Positions 27,781 to 34,680 of a stretch of 42,874 bases of DNA are shown here, piece by piece. Numbering within the stretch: the first letter of the stretch is position 1; every line of letters begins with the position of its first letter. The position numbers and the translations under genes were made by a program. This DNA comes from Thermococcus celericrescens (lineage in GTDB: Archaea > Methanobacteriota_B > Thermococci > Thermococcales > Thermococcaceae): NCBI RefSeq assembly GCF_001484195.1, contig NZ_LLYW01000011.1:1-42874 (forward strand). Reading direction: 5' to 3'. The notes beneath the pieces were generated by a model. It saw only the letters and a list, made by a program, of their open reading frames with translations, was not told the DNA's origin and made no database searches.

Positions 27781-28803
27781 TCAGTTGGCCTCCTTCCCTT
27801 CCCCTGGCAGGAGCTTTCTGTACTCGTATGACACCCCATTGTCGATTATTGCGTAGACTTCCTCGTCTCCCTCTATGTAGTGCAGGATTGGCTTATCTAT
27901 GAGCTCAAAGGTTGTCTCCAGGTCTTTGGGGGTCTTAAGCTCAACGACCTTCTCAACGGGGCCTGGAGCGCCTTTGACCACGTAGGGCCTTATCTTCGCC
28001 AGCTCGTCTTTAGGAGCCCTTGATGTGTAAACGTAGCCGAGCAGGGGTATCAGCATCAGCAGTGCCAGTACCGTGGTGACGGTCTGGGCCGTTCCAAGGG
28101 CACTTGTTATGCCAAGAACGCTTGCATCCTTCTCCGTCCTTACTGTCTCGGTGAGCGCTCTCTTCTCTGCCTTGCTGGTGTCCGTGAAGTAGTAAAGCTC
28201 TGCCGTTGAGTCCCTAACGAGTTCGACGGTGTGGTCGAAGTTCTCCCTTATCTCCCTGCCGCCGACGCTTCCGGTGCCCGTCACTGTGGTCTCAATGGTT
28301 ATCCTGTTCTTCAGCCTCTTCACACCGAGTTCGCTGGAGATCCTTTTGCTCGTGTTCTCGAAGCCCTTCATGTCCAGAACGTACTCCGCGGTGAATCCGC
28401 CGTCCGTCAGGTTTCCTCTCTCGTCGAAGAGCGGTTCCTCCCAGAGGACTATCTCCTCGCTGCCTTTGTTCACGTAGTACTCAGCCTTCACAACGATATG
28501 GTACGACCCCTCGCTCAGGGGCGGCTGTGATCTGTAGGTGTACGTCAGCAGGAACCGATCGACCAGCGGTATCGGGTAGTTGTCCATTGTCAATCTGTAC
28601 CCGTAGAGATCGTTGGGTTCGAGGTAGGCCTCGTGTTTCAGCGTTCCCTCTTCCCGATACGTTCCTATCTTATGCGTGGTGACTATGTACGGGCTTGCGC
28701 TCATGAGCTTCACGGAATAAAATCCGAAAACTATGAAGAGCACCAGGAATATCCCCAGCACTTCCTTCCTTCTGATAAATTTTGTAATACCTTCTTTATT
28801 CAT
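27781..28803 (-). CDS. DUF5305-like membrane-anchored protein
   Basis: The 340-residue product has an N-terminal membrane segment (about 15-33, VLGIFLVLFIVFGFYSVKL). An extracellular beta-rich part of about 200 residues follows, with YGYRLTMDNYPIPLVDRFLL, SYHIVVKAEYYVNK and RITIETTVTGTGSVGGREI. A second membrane segment lies near 240-260 (TTVLALLMLIPLLGYVY) and a cytoplasmic tail of about 80 residues ends the protein. This architecture matches DUF5305, which I recall as found next to archaeal signal peptidases. The start overlaps the previous stop by four bases (ATGA). It could be an anchor or assembly factor for the secreted proteins of this operon. Confidence 0.8.
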   Translation of the reverse strand: MNKEGITKFIRRKEVLGIFLVLFIVFGFYSVKLMSASPYIVTTHKIGTYREEGTLKHEAYLEPNDLYGYRLTMDNYPIPLVDRFLLTYTYRSQPPLSEGSYHIVVKAEYYVNKGSEEIVLWEEPLFDERGNLTDGGFTAEYVLDMKGFENTSKRISSELGVKRLKNRITIETTVTGTGSVGGREIRENFDHTVELVRDSTAELYYFTDTSKAEKRALTETVRTEKDASVLGITSALGTAQTVTTVLALLMLIPLLGYVYTSRAPKDELAKIRPYVVKGAPGPVEKVVELKTPKDLETTFELIDKPILHYIEGDEEVYAIIDNGVSYEYRKLLPGEGKEAN

Positions 28804-30176
28804 CCTTCACATGCCTCCGTGCAACAGTCAGATTCGATTTCAGCCACTTCATAGACGTCGGGCACCTCCGGACCATCCCCGCTACCATGGCAACCGCACG
28901 GGTAGACGTGAACGTACTTGGCGCAGCCATGACACTCACAGCCGGCAACGCAGGGGGTGCTGACCAGCATAACGTACTTGTGTGAGTTGGTGTGGATCCC
29001 ATCCGTATGTTCGTAGAGGTTGAGCTTGGCAACCTCATTGTGGGCCAGGTGGAGTGTCCAGGTAACGCGCGTCTCTCCATTTGGCATGACTTCTGTTGAG
29101 ACGGTACCTCTCGTTGGTATGTAGTTTGTGAGGGTGAACTGGGAGCCAATGTACTGTGTTACGACTAGGTCCCTCTCGTCTCCCCGGTTCTTTACTACGA
29201 TTCTGGTGTGGTAGTTTGCGGGAGTATCCCTGGGGAGGTGTCTAGCCCCGCTGATCCAGCGGTTCATTATGCACAGGTCGCAGTCTCCGTCCCCCTCACA
29301 GGTCGCGTGGACGGTTATGCTCTCACTCGTGATGCCGTATTCCACCAGCTCGGCCCCCTCGTTCAGGATGTAGTCTCCGCAGGACGTGAACTCCTGCTTG
29401 CCCGCTGGGTTGAGTTTGGTGTATATCGTCACGTTCATGTGGGCGCTCTCACCCGCCCCAAGGTGGACCTCCCAGGTGATGTGGTGCGCCGCCCCGGTCT
29501 GTGTTACCGTGTACGTTCCGGCGCTTGGATCTATCGACCCTATCTCGAACTCCCCCGGGATCACGTCCTTTATCGTAAGCGTCTGCTCCTCTCCTGGGTT
29601 CGTCACTGTGATTCTGAATGTCCACTCCGCGTACGTGTGGGTTGGAATCTCAAGCGGTCCGCTCAGGAGCTCCTTCTCTATCGTGGGTCCTCCCTTGATG
29701 ATCAGCTTTATGGGGCAGGTGGATATCGATGCGTCCCCGCCGTTCCATGTTGCGTACATATCAACCGGGACGATGTACTCCCCAGGTCCCACGTCCCCCA
29801 CGGTTACGTTTCCGAAGAACGTGTACTCCTCTTCGGATGCCAGAGTTCTCGACGCACCATCCTCAGTTTCTATGAACATCGTGACCCCCGCGGGGAGTCC
29901 CGAATAGTCTGGATATAGCGTAATCGTGACGTCCTTCCTGTCGTTGAGATAGTTTCTAATGGTCAGTGCATCGAAGTCAAGCTCCGAATTTTTATTGACC
30001 TCAATGACCGCCGCGTAGCCGTCTTCGCAGTCAAAGCCGAGATACTCCTGTTCGTGTGGTACCACCTGGACTTTGACCTCTCTGGTGGCCTCGAAGCTTA
30101 CAAAAGTCCCGCTTGAGCTGACGATAACCAGTGATGCCAGTGCGATTGTTATCAGTACTGCAATAATTCCCCTCAT
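28800..30176 (-). CDS. Large secreted protein: camelysin-like N-terminus, two DUF11-like domains, Cys-rich tail
   Basis: The 458-residue product has a signal peptide followed by SSSGTFVSFEATREVKVQVV, matching the mature starts of the DUF1102-type proteins upstream. Residues about 30-165 look like that fold. Two similar domains follow (about 170-285 and 300-400). Each has VTNPGEEQTLTIKDVIP or VKNRGDERDLVVTQYIG, then ITWEVHLGAGE or VTWTLHLAHNE, as in DUF11/CARDB-type surface repeats. The tail has nine Cys in about 50 residues (CVAGCECHGC, PCGCHG, DCCTEACEG). It probably caps or anchors the filament; this is inference. Four-base overlaps (ATGA type) join it to both neighbours. Confidence 0.78.
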   Translation of the reverse strand: MRGIIAVLITIALASLVIVSSSGTFVSFEATREVKVQVVPHEQEYLGFDCEDGYAAVIEVNKNSELDFDALTIRNYLNDRKDVTITLYPDYSGLPAGVTMFIETEDGASRTLASEEEYTFFGNVTVGDVGPGEYIVPVDMYATWNGGDASISTCPIKLIIKGGPTIEKELLSGPLEIPTHTYAEWTFRITVTNPGEEQTLTIKDVIPGEFEIGSIDPSAGTYTVTQTGAAHHITWEVHLGAGESAHMNVTIYTKLNPAGKQEFTSCGDYILNEGAELVEYGITSESITVHATCEGDGDCDLCIMNRWISGARHLPRDTPANYHTRIVVKNRGDERDLVVTQYIGSQFTLTNYIPTRGTVSTEVMPNGETRVTWTLHLAHNEVAKLNLYEHTDGIHTNSHKYVMLVSTPCVAGCECHGCAKYVHVYPCGCHGSGDGPEVPDVYEVAEIESDCCTEACEG

Positions 30177-31237
30177 ACCTTAAACACCTCCGATATTCCC
30201 CTGTGTTTTGAATGCCTCTTCCTCCTGATTCTAACAACATCTTCGTTCCCTATCCCAGAGAGTATGTACATCGTTCCGAGGAACGCTGAAACTACGGCCA
30301 GGATCGCCAGTAGGGGTGCCATCGGGTGCACCTCGTAGAGGGCGTCCATCACGGATCCCGGAAGTAGGGGGGGATATGCGTTTACCCGAATCTTGGTGGA
30401 GTACATGGCCGTTTGCTGAGGTGCCACAATGGTGACAGTGAAGTCTTTTTCACCGCCCCTGGGAAGACTGAAATCCTCACTCGAGATTTTTGTGACCGGC
30501 TCTGGGGCGGAGATGTAGTACCTCATGGGGTACATGTTGTTGTTCTTCACTGTAATTTCGGTCTGGAACTCTTCCCCCGGATGATACCAGCCCTCCCTTG
30601 CCCCGCCGGCTGAGGTTACGGAGTACTCTACCGGTATGACCTCCCACGAGACAAAGATGGATACGGCCACCATCAGCAGCAGGAACACCGAGGCGAGCAT
30701 GAAGAGCGTTCTGAACTTCACGGTGAAGAACCTCTTTCTCTTCCCTCTCCTCACCGCCTCACCGCCCCCGAAGGCTAGTATTCCGGCGACTATCAGAATG
30801 GCCCCCAGGAGTATTTTGCCCCTGTCCGAGAGACCGCTCTCGATGTAGTTGCCGACCTTAGGCACGGTTATCACGTGGCCGCCGGGGGCTATCACGGTCC
30901 CCCCGATCTGGTCCTTCTTTATTGGGGGTATGTTGCGGCTCTGCTGGTCGCTGGCCACGTTGTTGTCGCCCTTCGTTATGTATCCGTCTTCGGTTATTGC
31001 GACTACCCTGTGGACGGTCCACGTGCTTCCCATCTTGAACACTATAACATCCCCGATGTCGGGATTTCTCGCGAGGGGATTGATGAAGAACAGGTCGCCC
31101 TTGTCTATGGTGGGTGTCATACTCCCCGAGTAAGCGTAGGATACAAAAACTGGCCTGTCAAGGAGGGCCCCGGCAAGAGAACCTATGACCAGTATTCCGA
31201 GAACCGCGAGGATCGCGTACTCCACGAGGGTATTCAT
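30173..31237 (-). CDS. Archaeal signal peptidase I (S26B) with extra C-terminal domain
   Basis: The first 130 residues are a signal peptidase of the archaeal/ER type: Ser39 in YSGSMTP, His76 in WTVHRVV (in place of the bacterial Lys) and Asp91 in TKGDNN. An N-terminal membrane segment covers about 5-25. Residues about 140-160 and 178-200 are two more membrane segments around a basic linker (RRGKRKRFF). An extracellular beta-sandwich-like domain follows (about 205-300, with TEITVKNNNMYPMRYYISAP). A last membrane segment (310-332) and a basic tail complete it. General signal peptidases lack this C-terminal part. Its place in the operon suggests a dedicated SipW-like peptidase for these secreted proteins. 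Confidence 0.88.
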   Translation of the reverse strand: MNTLVEYAILAVLGILVIGSLAGALLDRPVFVSYAYSGSMTPTIDKGDLFFINPLARNPDIGDVIVFKMGSTWTVHRVVAITEDGYITKGDNNVASDQQSRNIPPIKKDQIGGTVIAPGGHVITVPKVGNYIESGLSDRGKILLGAILIVAGILAFGGGEAVRRGKRKRFFTVKFRTLFMLASVFLLLMVAVSIFVSWEVIPVEYSVTSAGGAREGWYHPGEEFQTEITVKNNNMYPMRYYISAPEPVTKISSEDFSLPRGGEKDFTVTIVAPQQTAMYSTKIRVNAYPPLLPGSVMDALYEVHPMAPLLAILAVVSAFLGTMYILSGIGNEDVVRIRRKRHSKHRGISEVFKV

Positions 31238-31743
31238 CCGCAGCTTCCTCCCCAGGCCTCTATGGTTATTTCACTCAGGTAATCCCCGAGCTGAAGCCCG
31301 GTGGTGTTCACCATCATGCCTATCTCGGCGCTCTCGTCCGCCCCGAGGGTGACCTCAATGATGTCCGCCCAGCTTCCGCCGAATGCGCCCTCAAAGAATC
31401 CCAGGTTCGAGGAGTCCGAACTTATCCTCACGCATATGGTTTCGTAACCGGTTTCACTCTGGTTGTTCGTTATCATGAAAACCCCATCAAAAACGTAGGT
31501 GCTGTTAACGCTCAATCCGTCTCCATCGCCCGGATAGAACGGGCTGTCAGGTGATATATCAACGACGAGAATTCCGTTATCCAGATATGAATACGGGGGG
31601 ATGGGGGAGTCCACAGAGAACTCTTCCCCATCCTGGGTCGCGTAAACTACCGTAATCGGGCCGGAGGAATGGAATCCCGCGACGCCTATGATCAGAATTA
31701 TCATGATTCCAATGCCTGCAATGATCTCTGTCTTTGTCCCCAT
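31234..31743 (-). CDS. Divergent DUF1102/TasA-like secreted protein (169 aa)
   Basis: The product has an N-terminal hydrophobic segment (about 7-24, IIAGIGIMIILIIGVAGF) and then a domain that follows the plan of its two larger paralogs. PIPPYSYLDNGILVVDISPD corresponds to their PYAYINDNGMLVIDLS, LSVNSTYVFDGVFMITN to SPNSTYVFEEVFGVSN, and EIGMMVNTTG to RIGMIINTTG. The cut site is less clear than in the paralogs. It follows a 68-base gap with a hairpin and overlaps the signal peptidase start by four bases. It may be a minor or cap subunit made in smaller amounts than the first two gene products. Confidence 0.8.
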   Translation of the reverse strand: MGTKTEIIAGIGIMIILIIGVAGFHSSGPITVVYATQDGEEFSVDSPIPPYSYLDNGILVVDISPDSPFYPGDGDGLSVNSTYVFDGVFMITNNQSETGYETICVRISSDSSNLGFFEGAFGGSWADIIEVTLGADESAEIGMMVNTTGLQLGDYLSEITIEAWGGSCG

Positions 31744-31773
31744 CTCTCTTCCCCCTTGAAGAATTTAGAAAGA

Positions 31774-31787
31774 GGAGCAAACGCTCC
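31774..31787 (-). terminator. Hairpin inside the matrix-type operon
   Basis: GGAGC-GTTT-GCTCC on the minus strand is followed by TCTTTCTAAATT, in the only sizeable gap (68 bases) of the operon. It could end or trim a share of transcripts after the first two genes. Confidence 0.4.
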
Positions 31788-31811
31788 ATAATGAAAGTTC
31801 TATCTGCTTAA

Positions 31812-32348
31812 TCAGCTCTCGCACTCGCCGGCCTCGGCGTAGAACTGTATCTGGCCGTCCAGTGAGTCGGGCGCGCTGATTCCGGTGGTGTTGATGATCA
31901 TTCCGATCCTGACGACATCGCCGGGCATAACGGTTAGGGTAAGGCTGCTGGTGCCGACGGTCTGGCCGGGCACGTAGTCGCCCTCAAAGAACGTAACCTC
32001 GTCGCCTCCACTGTAGGTGATCTCCATGCATATAGGCATCTGCTCCCAGAGGTCGTTGCTCACGCCGAATACTTCCTCGAACACGTAGGTGCTGTTCGGG
32101 CTGACGCCCTCACCGAATCCTTCCTGCCAGTTGGGGTTGTTGTGGCTGAGGTCTATGACGAGCATTCCGTTGTCGTTGATGTAGGCGTAGGGCTGGATTG
32201 GCCTCAGGTCAATGAGCTCGTTGTCGTCAGGGACGATCTGGATATGAACGTTCCTGTCTGCCTCAAAGTAAGCGAAGTTGGCACTGCTGGCGGTGACCGC
32301 TATCAGTAGTCCTGCTATAAGGACGAAAAGTCCGATTATCTTTTTCAT
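31812..32348 (-). CDS. DUF1102 / TasA-camelysin-like secreted protein (178 aa)
   Basis: The product starts MKKIIGLFVLIAGLLIAVTA with a signal peptide. Its mature start, SSANFAYFEADRNVHIQIV, resembles the TasA/camelysin/archaeal bundling-pilin family. The body has PYAYINDNGMLVIDLSHNNP, SPNSTYVFEEVFGVSN and IGMIINTTG, shared with the gene upstream (32354-32989). I start at ATG 32348 after GGTGAT; the longer frame begins in that site. There are few Cys: one pair (Cys near PICMEIT and near the C-terminal GECES) could form a disulfide. It is probably a filament or matrix subunit, by analogy with TasA and the Pyrobaculum bundling pilin. Confidence 0.85.
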   Translation of the reverse strand: MKKIIGLFVLIAGLLIAVTASSANFAYFEADRNVHIQIVPDDNELIDLRPIQPYAYINDNGMLVIDLSHNNPNWQEGFGEGVSPNSTYVFEEVFGVSNDLWEQMPICMEITYSGGDEVTFFEGDYVPGQTVGTSSLTLTVMPGDVVRIGMIINTTGISAPDSLDGQIQFYAEAGECES

Positions 32349-32353
32349 TTTGA

Positions 32354-32989
32354 TCACCTGCCCCCTCCGCAGTCAATGGGTGCGTCGTCAGCCGGCCAGG
32401 CCTTAACGGTTATGGTCACGTCGTAGCTGCCCAGGGTGTTTCCTGCCGCTAGCTCCATGCCAACACCGAGGGCCTCTCCGGGCTCAAGGTAGAAGCAAAC
32501 GTCCCCAACTGCGGTGTCTGAGTTGTACGGGATGGCGTTGCCATACGTGCTGTACATGTTCTCCTCAGGGTCGTAGAATGAGACCCTGCCGGGATCCGAG
32601 GATATGATCTCGACGACTATAACCTTGTTCTCCCAAAGGTGGTTGCTCACGTTGAAAACGTGGTCGAAGTTGTACCTGCTCTGTGGGCTCAGGCCGATTC
32701 CCTTGCCTATGTATCCCTCAAGTTCTCCCTGGTACTCTGCCCAGTTCGGGTCATCGTGCCCGGGCCAGTTCGGGTTGTTCTCTGAGAAGTCAATAACAAG
32801 TTGCCCCCCATCGTTGATGTAGGCGTAGGGCTGAACCGGCGTCAGGTCAATGAGCTCGGTGTCGTCAGGAACGACGGCAATGTGTGAGCTCCTCTGGACG
32901 CGGTAGTCCCTGAAGGTCGCGCTCGTGCCCAAAGCAAAGGCCGCCGCGATCATCAGCCCCAGCATACCGAGGGCCAAAATTTTCTTCAT
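32354..32989 (-). CDS. DUF1102 / TasA-camelysin-like secreted protein (211 aa), first gene of the operon
   Basis: The signal peptide MKKILALGMLGLMIAAAFAL precedes the mature start GTSATFRDYRVQRSSHIAVV. The core shares VPDDTELIDLTPVQPYAYIN, LVIDFSENNPNW and FDHVFNVSNHLWE with its neighbour, so the pair arose by duplication. It has an insertion of about 20 residues (GHDDPNWAEYQGELEGYIGK) lacking in the other copy. ATG 32989 follows GGGAGG by eight bases; the longer open frame lacks signals. A TATA box (about 33097-33086) gives a leader of about 75 bases. A good candidate for the major filament or matrix protein. Confidence 0.85.
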   Translation of the reverse strand: MKKILALGMLGLMIAAAFALGTSATFRDYRVQRSSHIAVVPDDTELIDLTPVQPYAYINDGGQLVIDFSENNPNWPGHDDPNWAEYQGELEGYIGKGIGLSPQSRYNFDHVFNVSNHLWENKVIVVEIISSDPGRVSFYDPEENMYSTYGNAIPYNSDTAVGDVCFYLEPGEALGVGMELAAGNTLGSYDVTITVKAWPADDAPIDCGGGR

Positions 32990-33030
32990 GGTGTTTTCCT
33001 CCCGAATATCAAAGTTGGCATCCCTCGACA

Positions 33031-33044
33031 CCGTCACTTGACGG
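33031..33044. repeat. Inverted repeat in the leader of the matrix-type operon
   Basis: CCGTCA-CT-TGACGG has six-base arms and lies between the expected transcription start (near 33065) and the ribosome site of the first gene. CGTCAC recurs at 33047-33052. It could be an operator or a leader hairpin. Confidence 0.45.
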
Positions 33045-33085
33045 CACGTCACCGAGACACTTGTACCTTATTAGGATGCTTCTGA

Positions 33086-33129
33086 TATATAGTAAATTCC
33101 GGGTTACTGCATGGTAATGCCTCATTACC
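33086..33129 (-). promoter_or_regulatory. Promoter of the matrix-type operon with upstream palindromic operator
   Basis: TATA-like TTTACTATATAT lies at 33097-33086 on the minus strand. The perfect palindrome GGTAATG-CCT-CATTACC (33113-33129) ends about 16 bases upstream of it, the place where archaeal activators bind next to the TFB site. Confidence 0.55.
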
Positions 33130-33156
33130 TGAAGCAGAACCGCTCCAACTGATTAG

Positions 33157-33182
33157 AAAAACCCAATTAGGGCCTCATTGGG
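33157..33182 (-). terminator. Intrinsic-type terminator of the regulator genes
   Basis: Immediately after the stop of the gene at 33183 the minus strand folds as CCCAAT-(9)-ATTGGG, followed by TTTTTCT. It separates the regulator unit from the matrix operon promoter. Confidence 0.55.
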
Positions 33183-33617
33183 CTAAATCAGCCTGCTTAT
33201 CTTCCTGTGATGCACCACGCTAATGGCCAGGTACACGATGGCTGCGAGGAGCAGGGGCAGGTTTTCCAGATACCACCCTGCGGCTATGAATATCAGCGAG
33301 GTACCCATGTAGAAGGCACTCCAGCTGATGTCGTGTTTGTTCACCACTTCCATGTAAACGGTAACATCGTCCGGTATTTTCAGGAGCGTAACGACACCGT
33401 GGTTGAACGCTATAACCCCCTCCCTCTCCAGTTTCGGGATGTGGGTCTGCATCAGGCTGACGTACACGCTTTTCCTGTGCCTTCTATCGGTGTCGCCTTC
33501 TTTTTCGGCTATATACTCGACTATGTCCCGCAGTTCCGCATGACCGTCCTTCTCCTGTAGGAACTCTATCATGAGCATCCGTCTGTCGTTCCCGAGTATT
33601 GCAGTCGTTGCCCCCAT
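33183..33617 (-). CDS. Winged-helix regulator with C-terminal membrane hairpin (DUF7344-like)
   Basis: ATG 33617 follows GGTGAT by three bases, giving 144 residues. Residues about 1-90 form a winged-helix domain (NDRRMLMIEFLQEKDGHAEL, RDIVEYIAEKEGD, YVSLMQTHIPKLEREGVIAF, NHGVVTLLK). This resembles the DUF7344 family of archaeal regulators. Two membrane segments follow (about 104-118 and 121-137), so the protein is a membrane-bound DNA-binding regulator and may sense the envelope. It lies directly upstream of the matrix operon and downstream of a second small regulator with four bases between them. Control of the matrix operon is inference from position. Confidence 0.8.
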   Translation of the reverse strand: MGATTAILGNDRRMLMIEFLQEKDGHAELRDIVEYIAEKEGDTDRRHRKSVYVSLMQTHIPKLEREGVIAFNHGVVTLLKIPDDVTVYMEVVNKHDISWSAFYMGTSLIFIAAGWYLENLPLLLAAIVYLAISVVHHRKISRLI

Positions 33618-33621
33618 GCTA

Positions 33622-33837
33622 TCACCGTAACCTGTAGTGCTTGCGCTTATTTCCATTCGTGTAGAATGCTTCAACCTTTTTTTGTTCAACCATTTTCCTC
33701 AGGGTTCTCTCCACCTTCTGCCGCGTGCAATCAAGTCCCATCTCGTTGAGGAACCTGGTTATGAACGCTACGCTTAGTGAACCGTGAACCTTGAGCAGGT
33801 TGGTGATTTCACTCTCCAAGCTGATGGTGCTGCTCAT
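33622..33837 (-). CDS. Small winged-helix DNA-binding protein (71 aa)
   Basis: The product starts MSSTISLESEITNLLKVHGS and continues LSVAFITRFLNEMGLDCTRQ, KVERTLRKMVEQKKVEAFYT and NGNKRKHYRLR. This is a complete small winged helix: three helices with the recognition helix around TRQKVERTL and a two-stranded wing. GAGGTGAAGGC precedes the ATG. It lies upstream of the membrane-bound regulator, with which it surely shares a transcript. Its promoter has two TATA-like elements; one (33887-33875) is embedded in the inverted repeat CACTTTAAAAGTG, a possible self-control site. Confidence 0.8.
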   Translation of the reverse strand: MSSTISLESEITNLLKVHGSLSVAFITRFLNEMGLDCTRQKVERTLRKMVEQKKVEAFYTNGNKRKHYRLR

Positions 33838-34242
33838 GCCTTCACCTCCATGTTAGGCAATCGGTGTGTAACATCACTTTAAAAGTGGGGTGACATTCTA
33901 TTTAAGGGTTCCTGAAAAGTTCGATTTTTGAATTTTCGGTAGTTTAATGGCTTATTCAGTTGATATGGGTCCTACAAGCAGATAAAACTGGTTTCTGTCT
34001 CCGTTCCTTCGACTTTCGAATGTCGTTTCTGCGGGATTTTTTGGATATTTTACAATACTTTAGTTAATCTGCGGCAGAATATGAGCGATTTTTCTGCAAT
34101 CTCGCGGAATCCCCTGATATTAAAAAAGGGACGCACATCCTAACAATGGCACATGATACGCATTGCGGTGTAATTTGAAGTTCGAAACTAGAACTTGGGA
34201 TAGGGGAGAAAGCGGGGTTCGAATGTCTGGAGCCCAGTTGAA
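33838..34242. other. 405-base non-coding stretch between the regulators and tRNA-Gln
   Basis: No credible protein gene is seen. The left end carries the regulator promoter: CACTTTAAAAGTG (33875-33887) and a TATA-like CCTTAAATAG further up on the minus strand. The centre is AT-rich with T-runs (near 34037 and 34092). A TATA-like GATATTAAAAAAGG (about 34116-34129) points right. Beyond it lie a hairpin AAGTTC-GAAACTA-GAACTT (about 34179-34197) and GCGGGGTTCGAAT, an inverted partial copy of the T-arm of the neighbouring tRNA. A short RNA reading toward the tRNA gene is possible. Confidence 0.35.
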
Positions 34243-34318
34243 TGGTAGCCCCGCGGGGATTCGAACCCCGGTCAAGGGATCCAGAGTCCCCTATGCTTGG
34301 CCGCTACACCACGGGGCT
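34243..34318 (-). tRNA. tRNA-Gln (anticodon CTG)
   Basis: Read on the minus strand the 76 bases fold as a full cloverleaf. The acceptor is AGCCCCG/CGGGGCT and the anticodon arm GGGGA-CTCTGGA-TCCCT puts CTG at 34-36. The T-arm is CGGGG-TTCGAAT-CCCCG, and ACCA at the 3' end shows that CCA is encoded. The D-stem has two G-T pairs. No intron. A TATA box (34354-34346) lies about 28 bases upstream. Confidence 0.95.
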
Positions 34319-34345
34319 GCACCCGTTGATAGGTTCCGGTATGGA

Positions 34346-34354
34346 TTTATAAAT
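34346..34354 (-). promoter_or_regulatory. TATA box of tRNA-Gln
   Basis: TTTATAAAT, nearly symmetrical, lies 28-36 bases upstream of the tRNA 5' end. It may also serve the divergent membrane-protein gene, which has another TATA-like GCTTATAAT at 34382-34390. Confidence 0.55.
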
Positions 34355-34423
34355 TTTATCCTTCCCCAGGCCGTTCGGAAAGCTTATAATCTTCCTCACC
34401 CAAAATAGTAACCGGTGGGACCC

Positions 34424-34680
34424 GTGGACTTCGCCCTCTTCGTGGAGCGGTACGGTTATAGGATTCTAGCGCTGGTTTTGGGGCCGCAATACTCGGGATA
34501 GTCCTCGCGCCCTTCGTGATGACCTTCTGGGCTTTCAGCAGTGGCGGCATTGCGGCCGCGGTTATAGCGGTGCTGGTGCTCGCCGTGGGCATTGCATGGA
34601 TGGTCGTTCCGAAGTTCTGGAATTTCGCCGACAAGACGAGACAGACCCATGTCGTTGAAGACTGGAACGAGGAAAACTGA
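34424..34680 (+). pseudogene. Small two-helix membrane protein with a -1 frameshift
   Basis: A GTG at 34424, four bases after GGTGGGA, opens VDFALFVERYGYRILALVLG and stops at a TAG (34499). The -1 frame from the same point continues AAILGIVLAPFVMTFWAFSS and on through a second membrane segment to NWNEEN-like TGA at 34678. Together they make an ordinary protein of about 85 residues: a short head, two membrane helices (about 15-38 and 43-65) and a charged tail. One extra base in TTTTGGGG (34476-34483) would restore it. This may be a real mutation, a sequencing error in a homopolymer or programmed slippage, since T TTG GGG fits the slippery pattern. Family unknown. Confidence 0.7.
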
